64,000 nt of DNA from Trametes villosa (GCA_002964805.2 PUDQ02000113.1:434001-498000), one strand, 5' to 3'; positions 47,936-59,008 are shown, counted from the first letter of the stretch. The notes: a model not told the origin generated them from the letters alone. Translations and numbers: made by a program.

Positions 47936-48594
47936 AGGGTAGGTATTCGGTCGGTCATCAAGACCTCCCGGATGACGGGTGCTGGATCCCAGAATAGGCA
48001 TGCATCATTGGGGGAGGATCTAGGTGTCACGTCGCGTGGAATCGTGTTGTTGGATCAGATAGAACGAGGCACTATCGGACATGGGGGCGTAGTGTCGAGG
48101 GCAGCTGTTCCCATGTCGCGCGCTGCAGCATCAGATAGATCTGGTCGCGCCGATGTCAGAGGTGGCATACAATGCAGACGATGCAATGCGGGGCCAAAGG
48201 AGGTGCGCAGGTGCGCGCGCTCGCGTTGGACGTTTCGACGGGAGGAGCAGGAGGCAGCACAGCCACTGCGGAACTGCGCAAGTGACCGTGACAGGAGGCG
48301 CCCGCGAGCCGGGACGATTGGACTACCGCCCGCGTAAGTATTTTAGGTACACCCGGCGGCAATAGGCAGCCTATTCAGGGCCTCTGGATACAGGACCTCA
48401 ACTTTCCCCACAACACCCTTCCCTTCTCCTCCTCCTTCCGTGCCATGATTCCTGGCCCCGGGCACCCTCCCCTGCTCTACCAGGCCCTCTGACCCTCTCT
48501 TCCACCACGCCCCCTCCGCACCGACTTCCGTTCGCCTGCCGTCCTTGTCCGGGCCTTTCTGGCTCTCGTGCTTGCACGCCGTGCACGCACGCAC
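47936..48594. other. Intergenic between transposon and membrane-protein gene
   Basis: About 660 bp, which should include the promoter of the downstream gene; a C/T-rich stretch at 48400-48590 precedes its ATG. No gene is recognised. Confidence 0.35.
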
Positions 48595-49393
48595 ATGCAG
48601 TTCAGTTGGCGGGTCGCGCTCATATGCTTCTTTGCGCTTGGCAGTTGGTTCCAGTGAGTGCTTCTTCCCCAGGCGAACGGTTCCCCTATAACCGTTGTGC
48701 AGGCTCGCTAGTGCCGTACCCGCCGGAAAGGCCGAGACGAGCACGTCTCTCGCAGAGTCCTCTACCCCTGGATCCTTCCCTGCCACCTCAGCGTCCACGT
48801 CCGCCAACGATGCTCACGAGACGAGTGCTGCTGGTCGAAAGCCAGGGTTGGACGGCTCCGACGATGCGACCCAGACTGGGCTGCCCGATCGTCGGCCAGC
48901 GTCTACGTCCGACGGCGCGAGCACAAGCACGTCGACCACGCACTCCATCATCATTGCCCCGACGGCCCACCGCACCCATCCGCACTCATCATGGTCTGGG
49001 ACACCGGGCGTGCCCTTCTCCTTCACGCACCACTTCCCCCCACCAGGCTCGACACCGCCGCCCCGTCCTCCCCCTCCACCACCCCCGGCGCGGTCGAGCG
49101 GGCAGCCGCCTATCGCGATCGCGTTCGAGGTTCTGGGAGGCGTCATTGCGCTGTGCGTCCTGGCCGGCCTTGCGCGCTGCTGGATCGTCTGGCGCAGGAC
49201 GCCGCCGCGTGACCGAATCGCTGCGCTCATGAGCCGACATCGTCTGGAGCGCGAGATGGAGGAGATGGAACGGGAGCGGATGGAGCGCCTCAATCAAGCT
49301 CTCGAGGCGCGTCGTTGGCGGCCGCCACCTCCCCCGTATCAGCCGCCACCACCGGAGTACGAAGCGGTGCGCGCAGAGTCGCCGCCGGGCTGA
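48595..49393 (+). CDS. Signal-peptide, single-pass membrane protein with Pro-rich stalk and PPxY tail
   Basis: ATG 48595: MQFSWRVALICFFALGSWFQ is a signal peptide; a short intron (from GTGAGT to GTGCAG) joins to LASAVPAGKAETSTSLAE. The extracellular part is Ser/Thr-rich and then has a long proline run before a TM helix (IAIAFEVLGGVIALCVLAGL). A charged juxtamembrane helix follows (RHRLEREMEEMERERMERL), probably coiled. The tail PPPPYQPPPPEYEAV carries two PPxY motifs and ends at TGA 49391-49393. The layout suggests a cell-surface or plasma-membrane sensor or adaptor. Function unknown. Confidence 0.72.
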
Positions 49394-50174
49394 GCAGAGC
49401 GTTCCCCGGTCGGTCTATTCCCTTGGCTCTCGCGGCGTGCTGCGCTTGACGTGCGGGGTGCAAACCACGGGCGTAAGTGCGGCTGCGGATATCGCACGAC
49501 GGCGTTGCTACGCGGGGCCCCACGGTCGCCCCTGGTTCGCGCTTCGAACGCCCACGGCGCGGAGGTCTCGTGGCGTTACTGCGCATACAGTGAGAGTCTA
49601 TCTGGAGGCTGCGGCTCTTGCCGTCGGCGGCTGCGTTCGGGCCCTACTGTAGTTGTTTCTCGGACGATTAATTTTCACGCTGCTCTGCCTCCCTCGCTCA
49701 CATTCTCCTACACGGACTCTGCTCACGCACATCGCTCACGACCTGCCGCGGGGCTCTGACGGTACCCTACATAGGCTACTCATCCCATCCCTCTGTGTTA
49801 CTTATCAACTGCATCTTTCTTTACTGTATAGACCTCTGCAAGTGTAGTAACACTTCACACGCTTTCCAACACGCACTAGCTTCCTTCGAGCTTGTTTGTG
49901 GGCGTCCCTTAAATATCGTCTCCTGGATGCCTTCCTCAACGAGAGTCGACTCGACCCTCGACGCCTGCATATCGCCGTCAATGCGCCCGAGAAACACCCG
50001 CAGGATCCTCGTGATCCGCGCAAGGATGTCCGGGGTACCAGCTATCCCCGTTATGGAAGGTGACCTACCGAACGCGGTATCACGGCTGATGAGTGGCCGG
50101 GGTCTGTGATCGTGCTGCAGGGTCGGTCATCGCGTCTTCGAGGCGCCCTGGGCCCTGCGCGCAGAACGCACTGG
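49394..50174. other. Interval with a possible relic exon
   Basis: After the 3' end of the membrane-protein gene, 49911-50063 (+) encodes an exon-like, GC3-rich stretch beginning KYRLLDAFLNESRLDPRRLH and ending at a TGA. I do not recognise it and no flanking exons are evident. It may be a gene fragment associated with the repeat-bounded segment that follows. Confidence 0.3.
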
Positions 50175-50347
50175 GCGCAGCGGCAGATTATGGGGGAAGG
50201 AGATTAGCGCTGAATTCGGACATTACGCGCGCATTAGGCGCACATTCCTGTCGCATTACAGCCAGGAGAGGATTTCCACCAGATGTTCACACTCCTCTCG
50301 CATTACGCTCACATTCCGCGGACATTACACGCCAGATTACCTCCTCA
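50175..50347 (+). repeat. Left degenerate inverted repeat with CATTAC subterminal motifs
   Basis: Begins GCGCAGCGGCAGATTATG. Its reverse complement is echoed at about 52145-52187 (GCGCAGCCGCACATTATC when read on the minus strand). CATTAC occurs at 50221, 50254, 50301 and 50323, with CATTCC/CATTAG variants between. Confidence 0.55.
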
Positions 50348-50589
50348 GAGGATTCGGATGGACGCCCGGGGCCTGTCACGAAACTCGTGTTTATGTAATA
50401 CAGACAAGTTCCAGAACGGGATACAAATATCCCGCCTGCTCGGTCCTGCCGTCCGTTTGGGCTGCAGATGCACCCGGTTCGTCGTCGCCCGATAGGAAAC
50501 AATATGGTCACAGACATTGATGTATTAGACAGATGGAGAGACATAAGATAATACAGGGAGGTGGAGAACATAACAGAAGGACGGGGCGC

Positions 50590-51880
50590 CGTGCTCGACT
50601 CGCTCGAGGACCATGAACATGCCCCCTTCAACAGACCTGCGCCGGCGCCGCCTACCCAAGCGGCGCACCCTGCGCCTGCACCTGCACCTCGAGATTTGTA
50701 CACAGCTGTCCCCTGCGGAAGGGGCGGTCAGCATCTCGGGAGCCTGAAACGAATGCGGAGGTGGTACTCACATACTACAGGCATGCAGCATACCGCGCAC
50801 GCGGATGCAGGTCCTTGAAGATCGGCGCCACGAGCCTGAAACCACTTATAAGTCTCTTCTCGCAAACTCAACAAGCGAAAGCGACGCACTCGACGATCTT
50901 CCCGAGCGCGTGCTGCGTCCCGTTGCTTGTGCCCTCCGCGATCGCCATGAGCCCCGCGTGCTGGACGCGCTAGCATTGCAGATCGTTGCTCGCGAGCATC
51001 GCCGGGATGAACGCAGTGAATACTGGCCGTAGCACCGCGCTACTGCCCAGCACGCATGCAATCCGGTCCAGCGAGTGCTAGTACCTGTGCGGATGTATGT
51101 CGTCCGTCGCGTGTTCCACAGGCTATAGCGAACGTCAGCGTGCCGGCTCAGGAGCAGGACAGAAGCAGGGGGACGTACGTCGACCTCGAGCCACTCGTTC
51201 GCGTCGCCTTCCAGGATATCGCCCATACTCTCCAGGCAGCTGCGTATGATGTCAGCCCTCGATCACACGGGTTTGGCCTCACCACCGTCGGCGTCGGGCC
51301 CGCGTCCACGAGCGGGAGCAGGAGCAAGGGCGAGAAAGCGAGTTGTGCGGGCCTGGGCGGGCGGAGCAGTTGCGGGTTCGACACAGCGAGCTCGGTGACG
51401 ATCGCGAGGAACGGCGGCAAGCTCTTAGCTCGCATGCGGCAGCAACGGCAGCGTGTTTAGCATGGGGTACATGAAAGATAGTACCTGCGCCTGCTGTGCT
51501 GTGTCGAGCGCGGATAGGAGCGCCACCGACGCGAGTCGCACCGTGACCTGCGAAAAAAGGCGTCAGCGTCGATTGCGAAGGAGTATTGTGAAGCCCAACT
51601 TCCAAGTGAGCAGCAGCCGAGACAGCCGATGTAGAGTGTATCGAAGAGACCTCAAAGTGCTTTTCGTGGAACCCAAGGTTGTTTGAGGCGCATATAGTCT
51701 GAGCTTGAGCAGCTTCCGCCTCCCCGCTACTACCCGGAGCCTATCAGCGCGAGCATGGTGGGCCTTACCTGGTAATGGCTGGTATACGAAGCCCTGTTAG
51801 TCTTTCCGCAGCTGCAGTGTAGACACTCACATGCACAAGCTCTTTCCAGCGGTTCGGAGAGTCTATGAGAAGGTACGTAC
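50590..51880 (-). pseudogene. Decayed importin-beta-3 (Kap121/Pse1/IPO5-type karyopherin) pseudogene fragment
   Basis: Minus-strand pieces run colinear with the HEAT-repeat region of importin beta-3, broken by stops and frameshifts. In order from high to low coordinate they are: DSPNRWKELV; 51547-51430 VTVRLASVALLSALDTAQQA ... YPMLNTLPLLPHAS-stop; FLAIVTELAVSNPQLLRP ... LVDAGPTPTVVRPNP; SCLESMGDILEGDANEWLEV; PVEHATDDIHPHRY-stop-HSLDRIACVLGSSAVL; FIPAMLASNDLQC-stop; HAGLMAIAEGTS...ALGKIVE; RLVAPIFKDLHPRARYAACL-stop; GQLCTNLE. Karyopherins of this type import ribosomal proteins and histones. This copy has at least four in-frame stops and several frame changes, so it cannot encode a working protein. 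It lies between the inverted repeats at 50.2 and 52.1 kb. Confidence 0.82.
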
Positions 51881-52029
51881 AGAGGCAGGATGGAGGAAGA
51901 GGACAAGTTGCAAGCGCCGGACGCGTCGCGTCGCGCGGGGGTCGGATATAGTGACCGCGATTCATTCCGGCCATTTCGGGACTTATCGCTCCAAATTGCT
52001 GCAGTTGTCGGGCAGAGCATTAAAGGCTT

Positions 52030-52187
52030 CGGGGAGGGTCACCGTAATGCGAGCGTAATGTGAAGGTAATGCATGGATTACAGAGCGAATCTACGGCGCA
52101 GGACATCTGAACATAATCTGCACAACATCTGACATGAATGCCCGGATTAGGCGCACATCTTGTCTCCCTGATAATGTGCGGCTGCGC
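52030..52187 (-). repeat. Right degenerate inverted repeat with GTAATG subterminal motifs
   Basis: CGTAATG at 52043 and 52054 and GGTAATG at 52065 are reverse complements of the left-hand CATTAC motifs. The outer part (52145-52187) pairs imperfectly with 50175-50212. It ends about 100 bp before the next gene's ATG. No clean target-site duplication was found. Confidence 0.55.
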
Positions 52188-52290
52188 GCTGTGACGGTTA
52201 TGCGCTCTCAGCACGGTCAGCAACGCGCGTTGCCATCTTGCTTTCTCACCACGCACACCGCCGTCTGGTCATAGCCATCGCGCGCGCAAC

Positions 52291-54122
52291 ATGAGCGAGG
52301 CCACGCCCACCGATAGCACAGCGATGGTACAGGCGGTCGCGCCGGTGGCGCAAGGGTGTGTTTTGCGTCTTTCAAAGTCTTTGCGCGCAAATTAACGCGC
52401 ATATATGCACAGAACAACCTCGGAGCGGTCCCCGTCTCTGCTTCTACCCGGCGGCGAGGTGGACGCGGAGATCATGGCGGTCCTCGCGAAGACGCAGAAC
52501 AAGTGCTTCGCGGAGATGGGCTACTACCCGGCGCTACTGCAAGAACACCGCGAGCTCCAGCAACAGTACACGCTGCTGCGAACCGACAACCAAAAGCTGT
52601 ATGCGGACAACTACAACCTCTCGCAGTTCGTCCAGGCGCAGGAGCAGCGCATCAATGCCCTGGCCGGACCGGCGGACCAGGGGAGGCGCGCCATTGAGGA
52701 GGTGGAGGGCAGGCTACATGCAGCGTATGTTGTTTTCTTTCTCTCTACGATGGAGCGCCGGTTCGAGAGCTTGTGTGACGCAGGTTGAACGAGATTCGAC
52801 TGCTTCGCCAAGAGCTCTCCCGGTTTATACCCTCGGCGATGATAGTCCCGGCGCAAGAGAGGATGATGGTGGGACATCCATCGCAGGTTCCCCACTCGAG
52901 GGTCGTCTCCATGCCGGTCGCCCAGCAGAGAGCCGTTGAACCAGGTTTGCTAACTTGCGCCTTTCTTTGTGCGTGGGGGTTGATAGTTACTCTACGCCAG
53001 TGTCCCACATGATTCCGTACCAGAGACCGCCTCACTCTCAGGTATGGCGCAATTCCTTTCACAGTCAAAAGCTCCCTGGTGCACCCCGTCCTGACTGCGG
53101 TCGTAGCAGCAGCATCGCCCGATCCAACCACTCCCCGCGCCTCGCCAGTCTCTTCCGAACCTCTCTCCCATCGATACCTCCGCCCCTCCTACCATCGCCT
53201 ACCATCGTCGCACATCGGCCCCCGTAGCTGGCTTGGCCCATCAGAACGGGGCTGGCCCAGGTTCTGCGTCCGCCTCACCCATCGGCAACTTCAATGGCCT
53301 CAGACTCGCTTCCCCCGCGACTAATACTCCCGTGTCGAGCCGTCCATCCACTTCCGGCGCGCCTACTACCTCGACCAACCATACTCCTGCTGAGATGGTA
53401 CAGCGGCCATCGTCAGGCCCTGCCAGCGCTCTGTACCGAGTCCCCGCTCAGGCGCAAAGATCGACTCCCAGCTCGCTCGCGGGCGCCATCATCGATCTGA
53501 CGGCGGATGAGTCCCGGGAGCAGGATGGCTCTCGGAAGCGCCGCAAGACCGACCACGGGCCGGAGATGGAAGGTCCTCCGCCTCAGCCATACCTGACGCA
53601 GACGGCAACACCAGTCACGCCCTCCTCGTGGTCCCCGCCCGATGGGTACATTCCCCGCACGCATCTGAACGGCACACAAGCCCACCCCCCACAGGACAAC
53701 ACCTCTCCATCCACGTCCTCCGCGCAACATCAGCCCGCCCAACCAAGCCAACCAATCAAGACCTCTTCTCCCGAACCCCTTGAGGACGATGTGGACATGG
53801 ATCAAGAGACGACGCTCGATGAGGATTGCCTACCGGCGAACTTCATCACGGACGATGAAGACGAGAACAAGCAATGGTGCATGATGTGCAGGTACGTTAT
53901 GGCCCTATCGTACCCTCGCGCCGGGTCGTTAATACCTGGCAACATAGATCTCGTTACCAATCGGGCCATGTAACAGAGGCCCCACCACCGTTCATTGGCG
54001 CCTCGCAGGAAGAACTCATTGCGCACTGCGAGAGCGTGCATCCCCGAGGGTGGGAGACCCTGAAGCAGACTGTATCCGCTAGGCGGGGTCCACAGCCCGC
54101 CGCCGACCCGGAGCCAGTCTAA
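52291..54122 (+). CDS. Coiled-coil protein with SUMO-interaction-like motif and C-terminal zinc finger, function unknown
   Basis: ATG 52291 (MSEATPTDSTAMVQAVAPVA); an intron follows GTG-start GTGTGT and ends CACAG. The coiled-coil region includes LLQEHRELQQQYTLLRTDNQ, LYADNYNLSQFVQAQEQRI and LNEIRLLRQELSRFI. A Ser/Pro-rich disordered middle has GAIIDLTADES, a SUMO-interaction-like IIDLT followed by acidic residues, then a basic RKRRKTD NLS. The C-terminus joins two exons into a possible zinc finger C-x2-C-x27-C-x3-H (CMMCR ... HCESVH). The stop is at 54120-54122. The layout suggests a nuclear scaffold or SUMO/chromatin-linked regulator. I recognise no named family. Middle exon borders near 52930-53230 are uncertain. 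Confidence 0.7.
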
Positions 54123-54589
54123 CGCATAACGGTGCCGCTCCCTTCGCTTCCCCGTCGCAGTCCATTTCGCTCCAGACTCGCTCGACGTTGTCATCGCTTT
54201 CGACTCCCCTCACTTATGTTGTCCTATATACTAATCTAGAGCTCTATTGTCGTACACATGGGTAGTATGTATCGTATCGCACGCGCGCACACGCCGCCAT
54301 AATCGAGATGGCAGCCTCAACACCGGCGGAGCACGTCCGTCGCGATCGAGCCCGGCGCGGATGCTCTCCATTCGCCCGCTGCGCTTTTACATCCGCGCCG
54401 CCACGCGGCAGTGCGATCGAGCCCGCGGTCTCCGGCGCGCGTGCGGCTGGCGGTTCCCTCCCCGCTCGGAATCTGGGGAGGCAGAATAGGTGAGCAGGGC
54501 TGACGGGCGCAGGGCATCGCGTCCGAGGTCCCCATCCCCCACATTCCTTCGCAAAACGCTCTGCGAGCACTGTTCCACTGCGCGCCGCC
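54123..54589. other. Intergenic region
   Basis: About 470 bp: 3' end of the coiled-coil gene and promoter of the DUF6534-like gene. No gene is recognised. Confidence 0.4.
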
Positions 54590-56255
54590 ATGAACTCGAC
54601 TGCTGGCGGCAATTCGACGGCGACAAGCCCGATGTATGGGCGGCCTGACCACTATACCGCCGGGCCCATTCTCATTCAGGGATTCCTGCAGTACTTGTGT
54701 CAAGGTGCGTCGCCTCTGGCTATCTGGCACTCGCCCACTGATCAGTTGAGGCGCCTCGTAGGGGTCATCATTTCGCAAGTAAAGCCCACCTGTTCACGGT
54801 CTTCTGGCAATAACATGACTGACTCGGGACTGCAGAGCGCGAAGTTCTACCACAGGTGGCAGGACGACCCGGTGGCGCTGCGCGTATATGTTGTCGTACT
54901 GCTGATCTTCTCCCTGTGAGTGCATTGCCTTGCGATGACGATGAGTGCCCGGCTAACCTCGCACAGGCTTCAGACCATCCTGGAGAGCTACAAGACGTGG
55001 TTAGAGACCATCGTCGGCATACATTGGGTACGTGACTATCTACGTGCTAGGTGCCGTAATGGCGGTCTGTACTGACGCTCCCGTACCAGTGGGCAAGCAA
55101 TCTCCATTCCGCCGAGTTCCTTGTCAACTCCGTCATATGCACTGTGTGCGAAGCATTCCTGATTCGACGTTGCTACAGGGTGAATACCTGCTCGCATTCA
55201 TCCGATCAAACAGCACCTGACGACCCCGACTTCACTAGATCACACAGAGGAACGTGTTGGTACTCATATACCTTTGCGTACTTCTCATCGTGGCAATAGT
55301 GGCGAGCGTGGCTCTGGTATGGCTTTCAGATGATACCTGCTTGGCGTCGTATCTTACCATTCGACAGACAATCCGCATTGCACAAGTCATCGGGCCTGCG
55401 TCGCAGCATGGGATGGCAGACGTGCGTTCATCCCCAAGTCACTCCTAAGAGGGCTGCGCTGACCTCGTCGTTTTAGCCCCTGCACGCCAGTATGTACGCC
55501 TACCCGCTCTGGGTCTACGTGACGCTCGTCATGGCGCTCTCCCTCACTATCATCCGTATGTACTCCCTCTTCCTCAATGCCCCTCGCACTCACCATACAT
55601 GCTTAATCGCCCGTTCCTGCTCCCAGTCTCTGTCTCCCTCTGGCGCACGCGCACCGGCCTGCGCCACCTCGACCGCACCCTGAACCACATCATCTTCATC
55701 ACCTTCGAGTCCGCCGCGCTACCCACCGCGTGCATGCTCGCCTCCGCCGTCATCTACTCCATCCGCGACGCGCAGGGCTTCACCCTCCACACCCCGCACC
55801 ACCACTCCGCGCCCGTGCCCGCGACGTCGAGCGGGACGTACGTGCCGCGGCGCGGGCAGACGCTTCACCTCGACCTCTTCTTCGCGATCCTCACGGGGAA
55901 GGTGTACACGCTCGGCCTGCTGCGCACGCTCAACTCGCGCACGCAGTTCCGCGCGGGCCTGCATACGAGCCACCTTGGCCGCCGCTCGCTCACCGCCTGG
56001 GATTGGGCTGCGACCGAGCGCGAGGCTACACGCCCGAGTTGGGCGGGGTCTGGGGTCGATCCGCGCGACAGCATCGGGGGCGCTGGAGCGGGGCGCGCAC
56101 CGTGGGCGGGCAACGGCGGTGGTAGTGGTAGCAGCAATGAGGACGGCGCGTTCCGGTCGTCGGACGAGACGATGCGCACGTCGATGTCGATCAGTTCGGA
56201 TCGCCTTTCGCTGCAGGTGCGTCGCGGTCGTCTGTTCCTCACGTGTGTTGGCTAA
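54590..56255 (+). CDS. Seven-TM DUF6534-like membrane protein
   Basis: ATG 54590 (MNSTAGGNSTATSPMYGRPD; N-glycosylation sites at the start). Short exons give TM segments: AKFYHRWQDDPVALRVYVVV, LLIFSLLQTILESYKTW, SAEFLVNSVICTVCEAFLI and RNVLVLIYLCVLLIVAIVAS. Later exons give YAYPLWVYVTLVMALSLTII, LNHIIFITFESAALPTACML and a final helix LDLFFAILTGKVYTLGLLRT followed by LNSR, the usual close of DUF6534. The cytoplasmic tail is Ser/Gly-rich. The stop shown (56253-56255) assumes no further intron; a splice after LSLQ would extend the gene to about 56516. This membrane family is expanded in mushroom-forming fungi; no ligand or role is known. Confidence 0.72.
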
Positions 56256-56624
56256 CCGCGCACTTCGGCCTGAAGTCCATACCCTCTGTGCACTACACAG
56301 CTCCGAAGGCACGGAAGTCGTTCTCGCGCGGATCGTATGTCCACCCGGAACATGCGGGGGCGTGGCATCGCCCTCCTTGAGCTCATGGGTGGGCCTCGTC
56401 ACCGTGTTGGTCTCCTCGGACATGTACTGCTTCACATGTGTTATTTTTCAGCGGGTTTAGGCTTCGGTGCTTCGGCCGTCACGGACATACAGACTAGAGT
56501 AGTGGACTTCGACTAATATTAATACACTATTACAACAGATCCGGATTCACAGTACAGCTCTACAGCTTCCTCAACATCCCACAACCGCTCTACGCTCTAT
56601 CGCCTCCCTGGCCCTCAGCTCTGT
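56256..56624. other. Convergent 3' intergenic region
   Basis: May contain a last exon of the DUF6534-like gene (see that entry). A/T-rich around 56510-56545. Otherwise nothing seen. Confidence 0.35.
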
Positions 56625-58410
56625 TTAGAGCTTCGCATGCTCGCCCGGGGCCGGCGGGACGCCGCTCGCGCAGAACCGCAGCGCCTCCTCGTTCCGCCAC
56701 ACATTTTCGCGTATAGACCGATACCCCGCGACGGTCATCGTGATATCGAGGTCCGCGAGGAGGCTCTTGATGACGTGCCGGCAGCCATGCACGCCCTCGT
56801 GCGCCATGCCCCACACGTAGAGGCGGCCGACCATGACGGCGTGCGCGCCGAGCGCGAGCGCCTTGAACACGTCCGCGCCCGTGCGGACCCCCGAGTCGAA
56901 GATCACTGTCATGCGGTCGCCGACGGCGGCGACGATCTCGGGGAGGACGTCGAGGCTGCCGACCGCGCCGTCGACCTGGCGCCCGGCGTGGTTCGTGACG
57001 ACGATGCCCTCGCACCCGGCGTCGAGCGCGCGCTGCGCGTCCGCCGCGTTCTGGATGCCCTTCAGCACGAACGGGCGCCCGCCCGAGATCTTCTTCCACT
57101 ATACGCGTTCGTTCAGTCAGCGTTCAGCCAATGTGGCGATACAGCCAGAAAAGCAGAAGGGAGGGAGGGGGGGACGCACCTGGGCGACGACCCACTTGAC
57201 CTTGTCCCAGGTGTGCGCCTTGCCGTGCCACACGCTGTGGTCGATCCACTTGCCCGAGTCCTTCGCGAGCTCCCCCGCGTGCTTCGCCATGAACGCGGGG
57301 TCGGACGCGCCGACCTCGTTCCCGACTGCGCCCTGGTAGTAGAATCTATGTCGCACAGTGTCAGCCTGATGGGCGGACAAGATGTGGCACTGGGGTGAGG
57401 GCGGGTATAGACGTGGACATACACGTAGTTGGCGATGTTGATGTCGGTGGGGCGCCAGCCGAGCTGCCAAGTGTCGGTGGTGAGCATGACGACGTCGAAG
57501 CCGGACTTCCATGCGCGGTTCAAGAGGGACAGGGTCTGGGGGAGATTATGAGTTGGTTGCAAACCGCCAGGCCTCATAAAGCACAAGAGCACCGCATACA
57601 ATCTCATCGTCGTGTCCCATGTACAGCTGGAAGAAGCGCGGGCTCTTTGCGTCGCCTCCGTTCGGGCCTACTCGCGAGGTGATTAGGCGAGACACTAGCG
57701 TGAGGTGAGTGCAGATGGCGCACCGCTGTATTCGTGAATGGAGTTGCTCTCGTTCTTCACAGAGGCGCCCTCGTCGTTGGCTCGCGCGACATCCTCGATA
57801 GACTGGGATGCGGCGGTGGAGAGACAATACTGTCAGGCAGACTCCATGTCAGCCAATCCCGTACACATGGAAGCTACTGAAGGAGACTGACGGGCATGCC
57901 GAGCTCACCTGCCACACGAGCGGGGATGAGCTCGCCCAACGGTGAGTAGAGCTTGTTAATGCCAATGGGTGCAAACAGGATCGGTACGGGGATCTTGTGC
58001 CCGAATATAGTGGCTAGTCGCGCGTTTCTTCAGCAAAAACTATGTATACGGATCGAAGGTGTAGCTCACTCGTGAGATCGCGGGTGTTGGTGTCTACGCA
58101 GGTACGCGGGACGATGCGCCATCTATAAAACGCCTCTCTAGGGAGCAAAAATTCTGCTTAGCGTACGAGGCGTGCATATGTTAACCAGAAGAACATGCCT
58201 ATTGGCCCTATCCGTCCAGCCAAGCCCGGCGTTGGAGTTGGCGTAGAAGTAGCCGCGGTCGTTGAGCTTCTTCTTGGTCGATTCTTGCAGCTCTTCAGGA
58301 TGGACGGAGAAGCTCGGAAGAACTCCCGTTTCGCCGCCGCGTTTGAAGACTTCGCGCTGGTAGAGAGAGTAGTGGGGCGAAGGTCCCTCGGGCTTGTTCT
58401 CGGGGTCCAT
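56625..58410 (-). CDS. FMN-dependent alpha-hydroxy-acid dehydrogenase (lactate 2-monooxygenase-like)
   Basis: ATG 58410 (MDPENKPEGPSPHYSLYQRE). Spliced exons give FMN-barrel blocks: YRWRIVPRVCVDTNTRDLT, IFGHKIPVPILFAPIGINKL, CLSTAASQSIEDVA, RFFQLYMGHD, FDVVMLTTDTWQLGWRPTD, ISGGRPFVLKGIQN, GIVVTNHAGRQVDGAVGSLD (catalytic His, then Arg), VIFDSGVRTGADVFKALALG and HAVMVGRLYVWG. The stop is at 56625. The long N-terminus and the TTDTWQLGWRPTD loop fit lactate 2-monooxygenase-like fungal enzymes rather than glycolate oxidase or cytochrome b2, since no heme domain is present. Substrate uncertain. About seven introns. Confidence 0.88.
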
Positions 58411-59008
58411 GACGGGTTGTGGGTGGGTTTCTGAGCTTGCTACGTCTGTGGTGAGCTCGCTGGAGCTCTAGGTGTTGTTGAGGTCAGTGGAAGAGGTAAG
58501 GAAAGTATATATACATGTCGGGGCGCGTCCGAAGGGGCATTAGCTTCCTGTGACATCACGAGTGGAATGTCGAGGCGTGTTGCAAACTCGGACGGCACCT
58601 CCGTATTCTCCGTTTTTGCGCGGCCTCGGACCTCCGCCGACGGAGCGCATCGCGTACCCAGAGACTGCGAACGTATTTCGCGTATTATTTTTACTTGGTG
58701 GGCGGTGGACGACGGCTCCCCGGATGTGGTCGTGGTGGGCGCGAGAGCCAAAGACGGCCGTCCGTCGTCGGCGCGTCGCGTGACGTCATAGCGCCTCGCG
58801 CAGATCCCGTCCTCCGATCGCGTCTCGCTCCCCGACGCGTTCCCGCCAGACAAGCGTTCCTCCTACCCATCATAACGGCTTACCATGGCGTCCCGCTGCA
58901 GCTATGATTGGTCGGGCGAGGACAGTTATGACATACCAGGTAAGCTTATATTCTGCTTGGTCTGTTAGCAATATTAATATTACTGCGCACGTCCTAGTAC
59001 TATTAGTA
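58411..59008. promoter_or_regulatory. Upstream region of the FMN oxidase gene
   Basis: About 600 bp. TATATATA at 58506-58513 lies about 95 bp upstream of the FMN oxidase ATG (minus strand). A/T-rich DNA at 58970-59010 adjoins the stop of the M28 gene. No other gene is recognised. Confidence 0.4.

Noticed and set aside
50175..52187. Second perfect hAT element by analogy with the one at 46.9 kb
   Set aside because: Although CTCCCTG occurs near 52170, no matching CAGGG end with an 8-bp duplication could be found on the left; only a degenerate inverted-repeat structure is supported.
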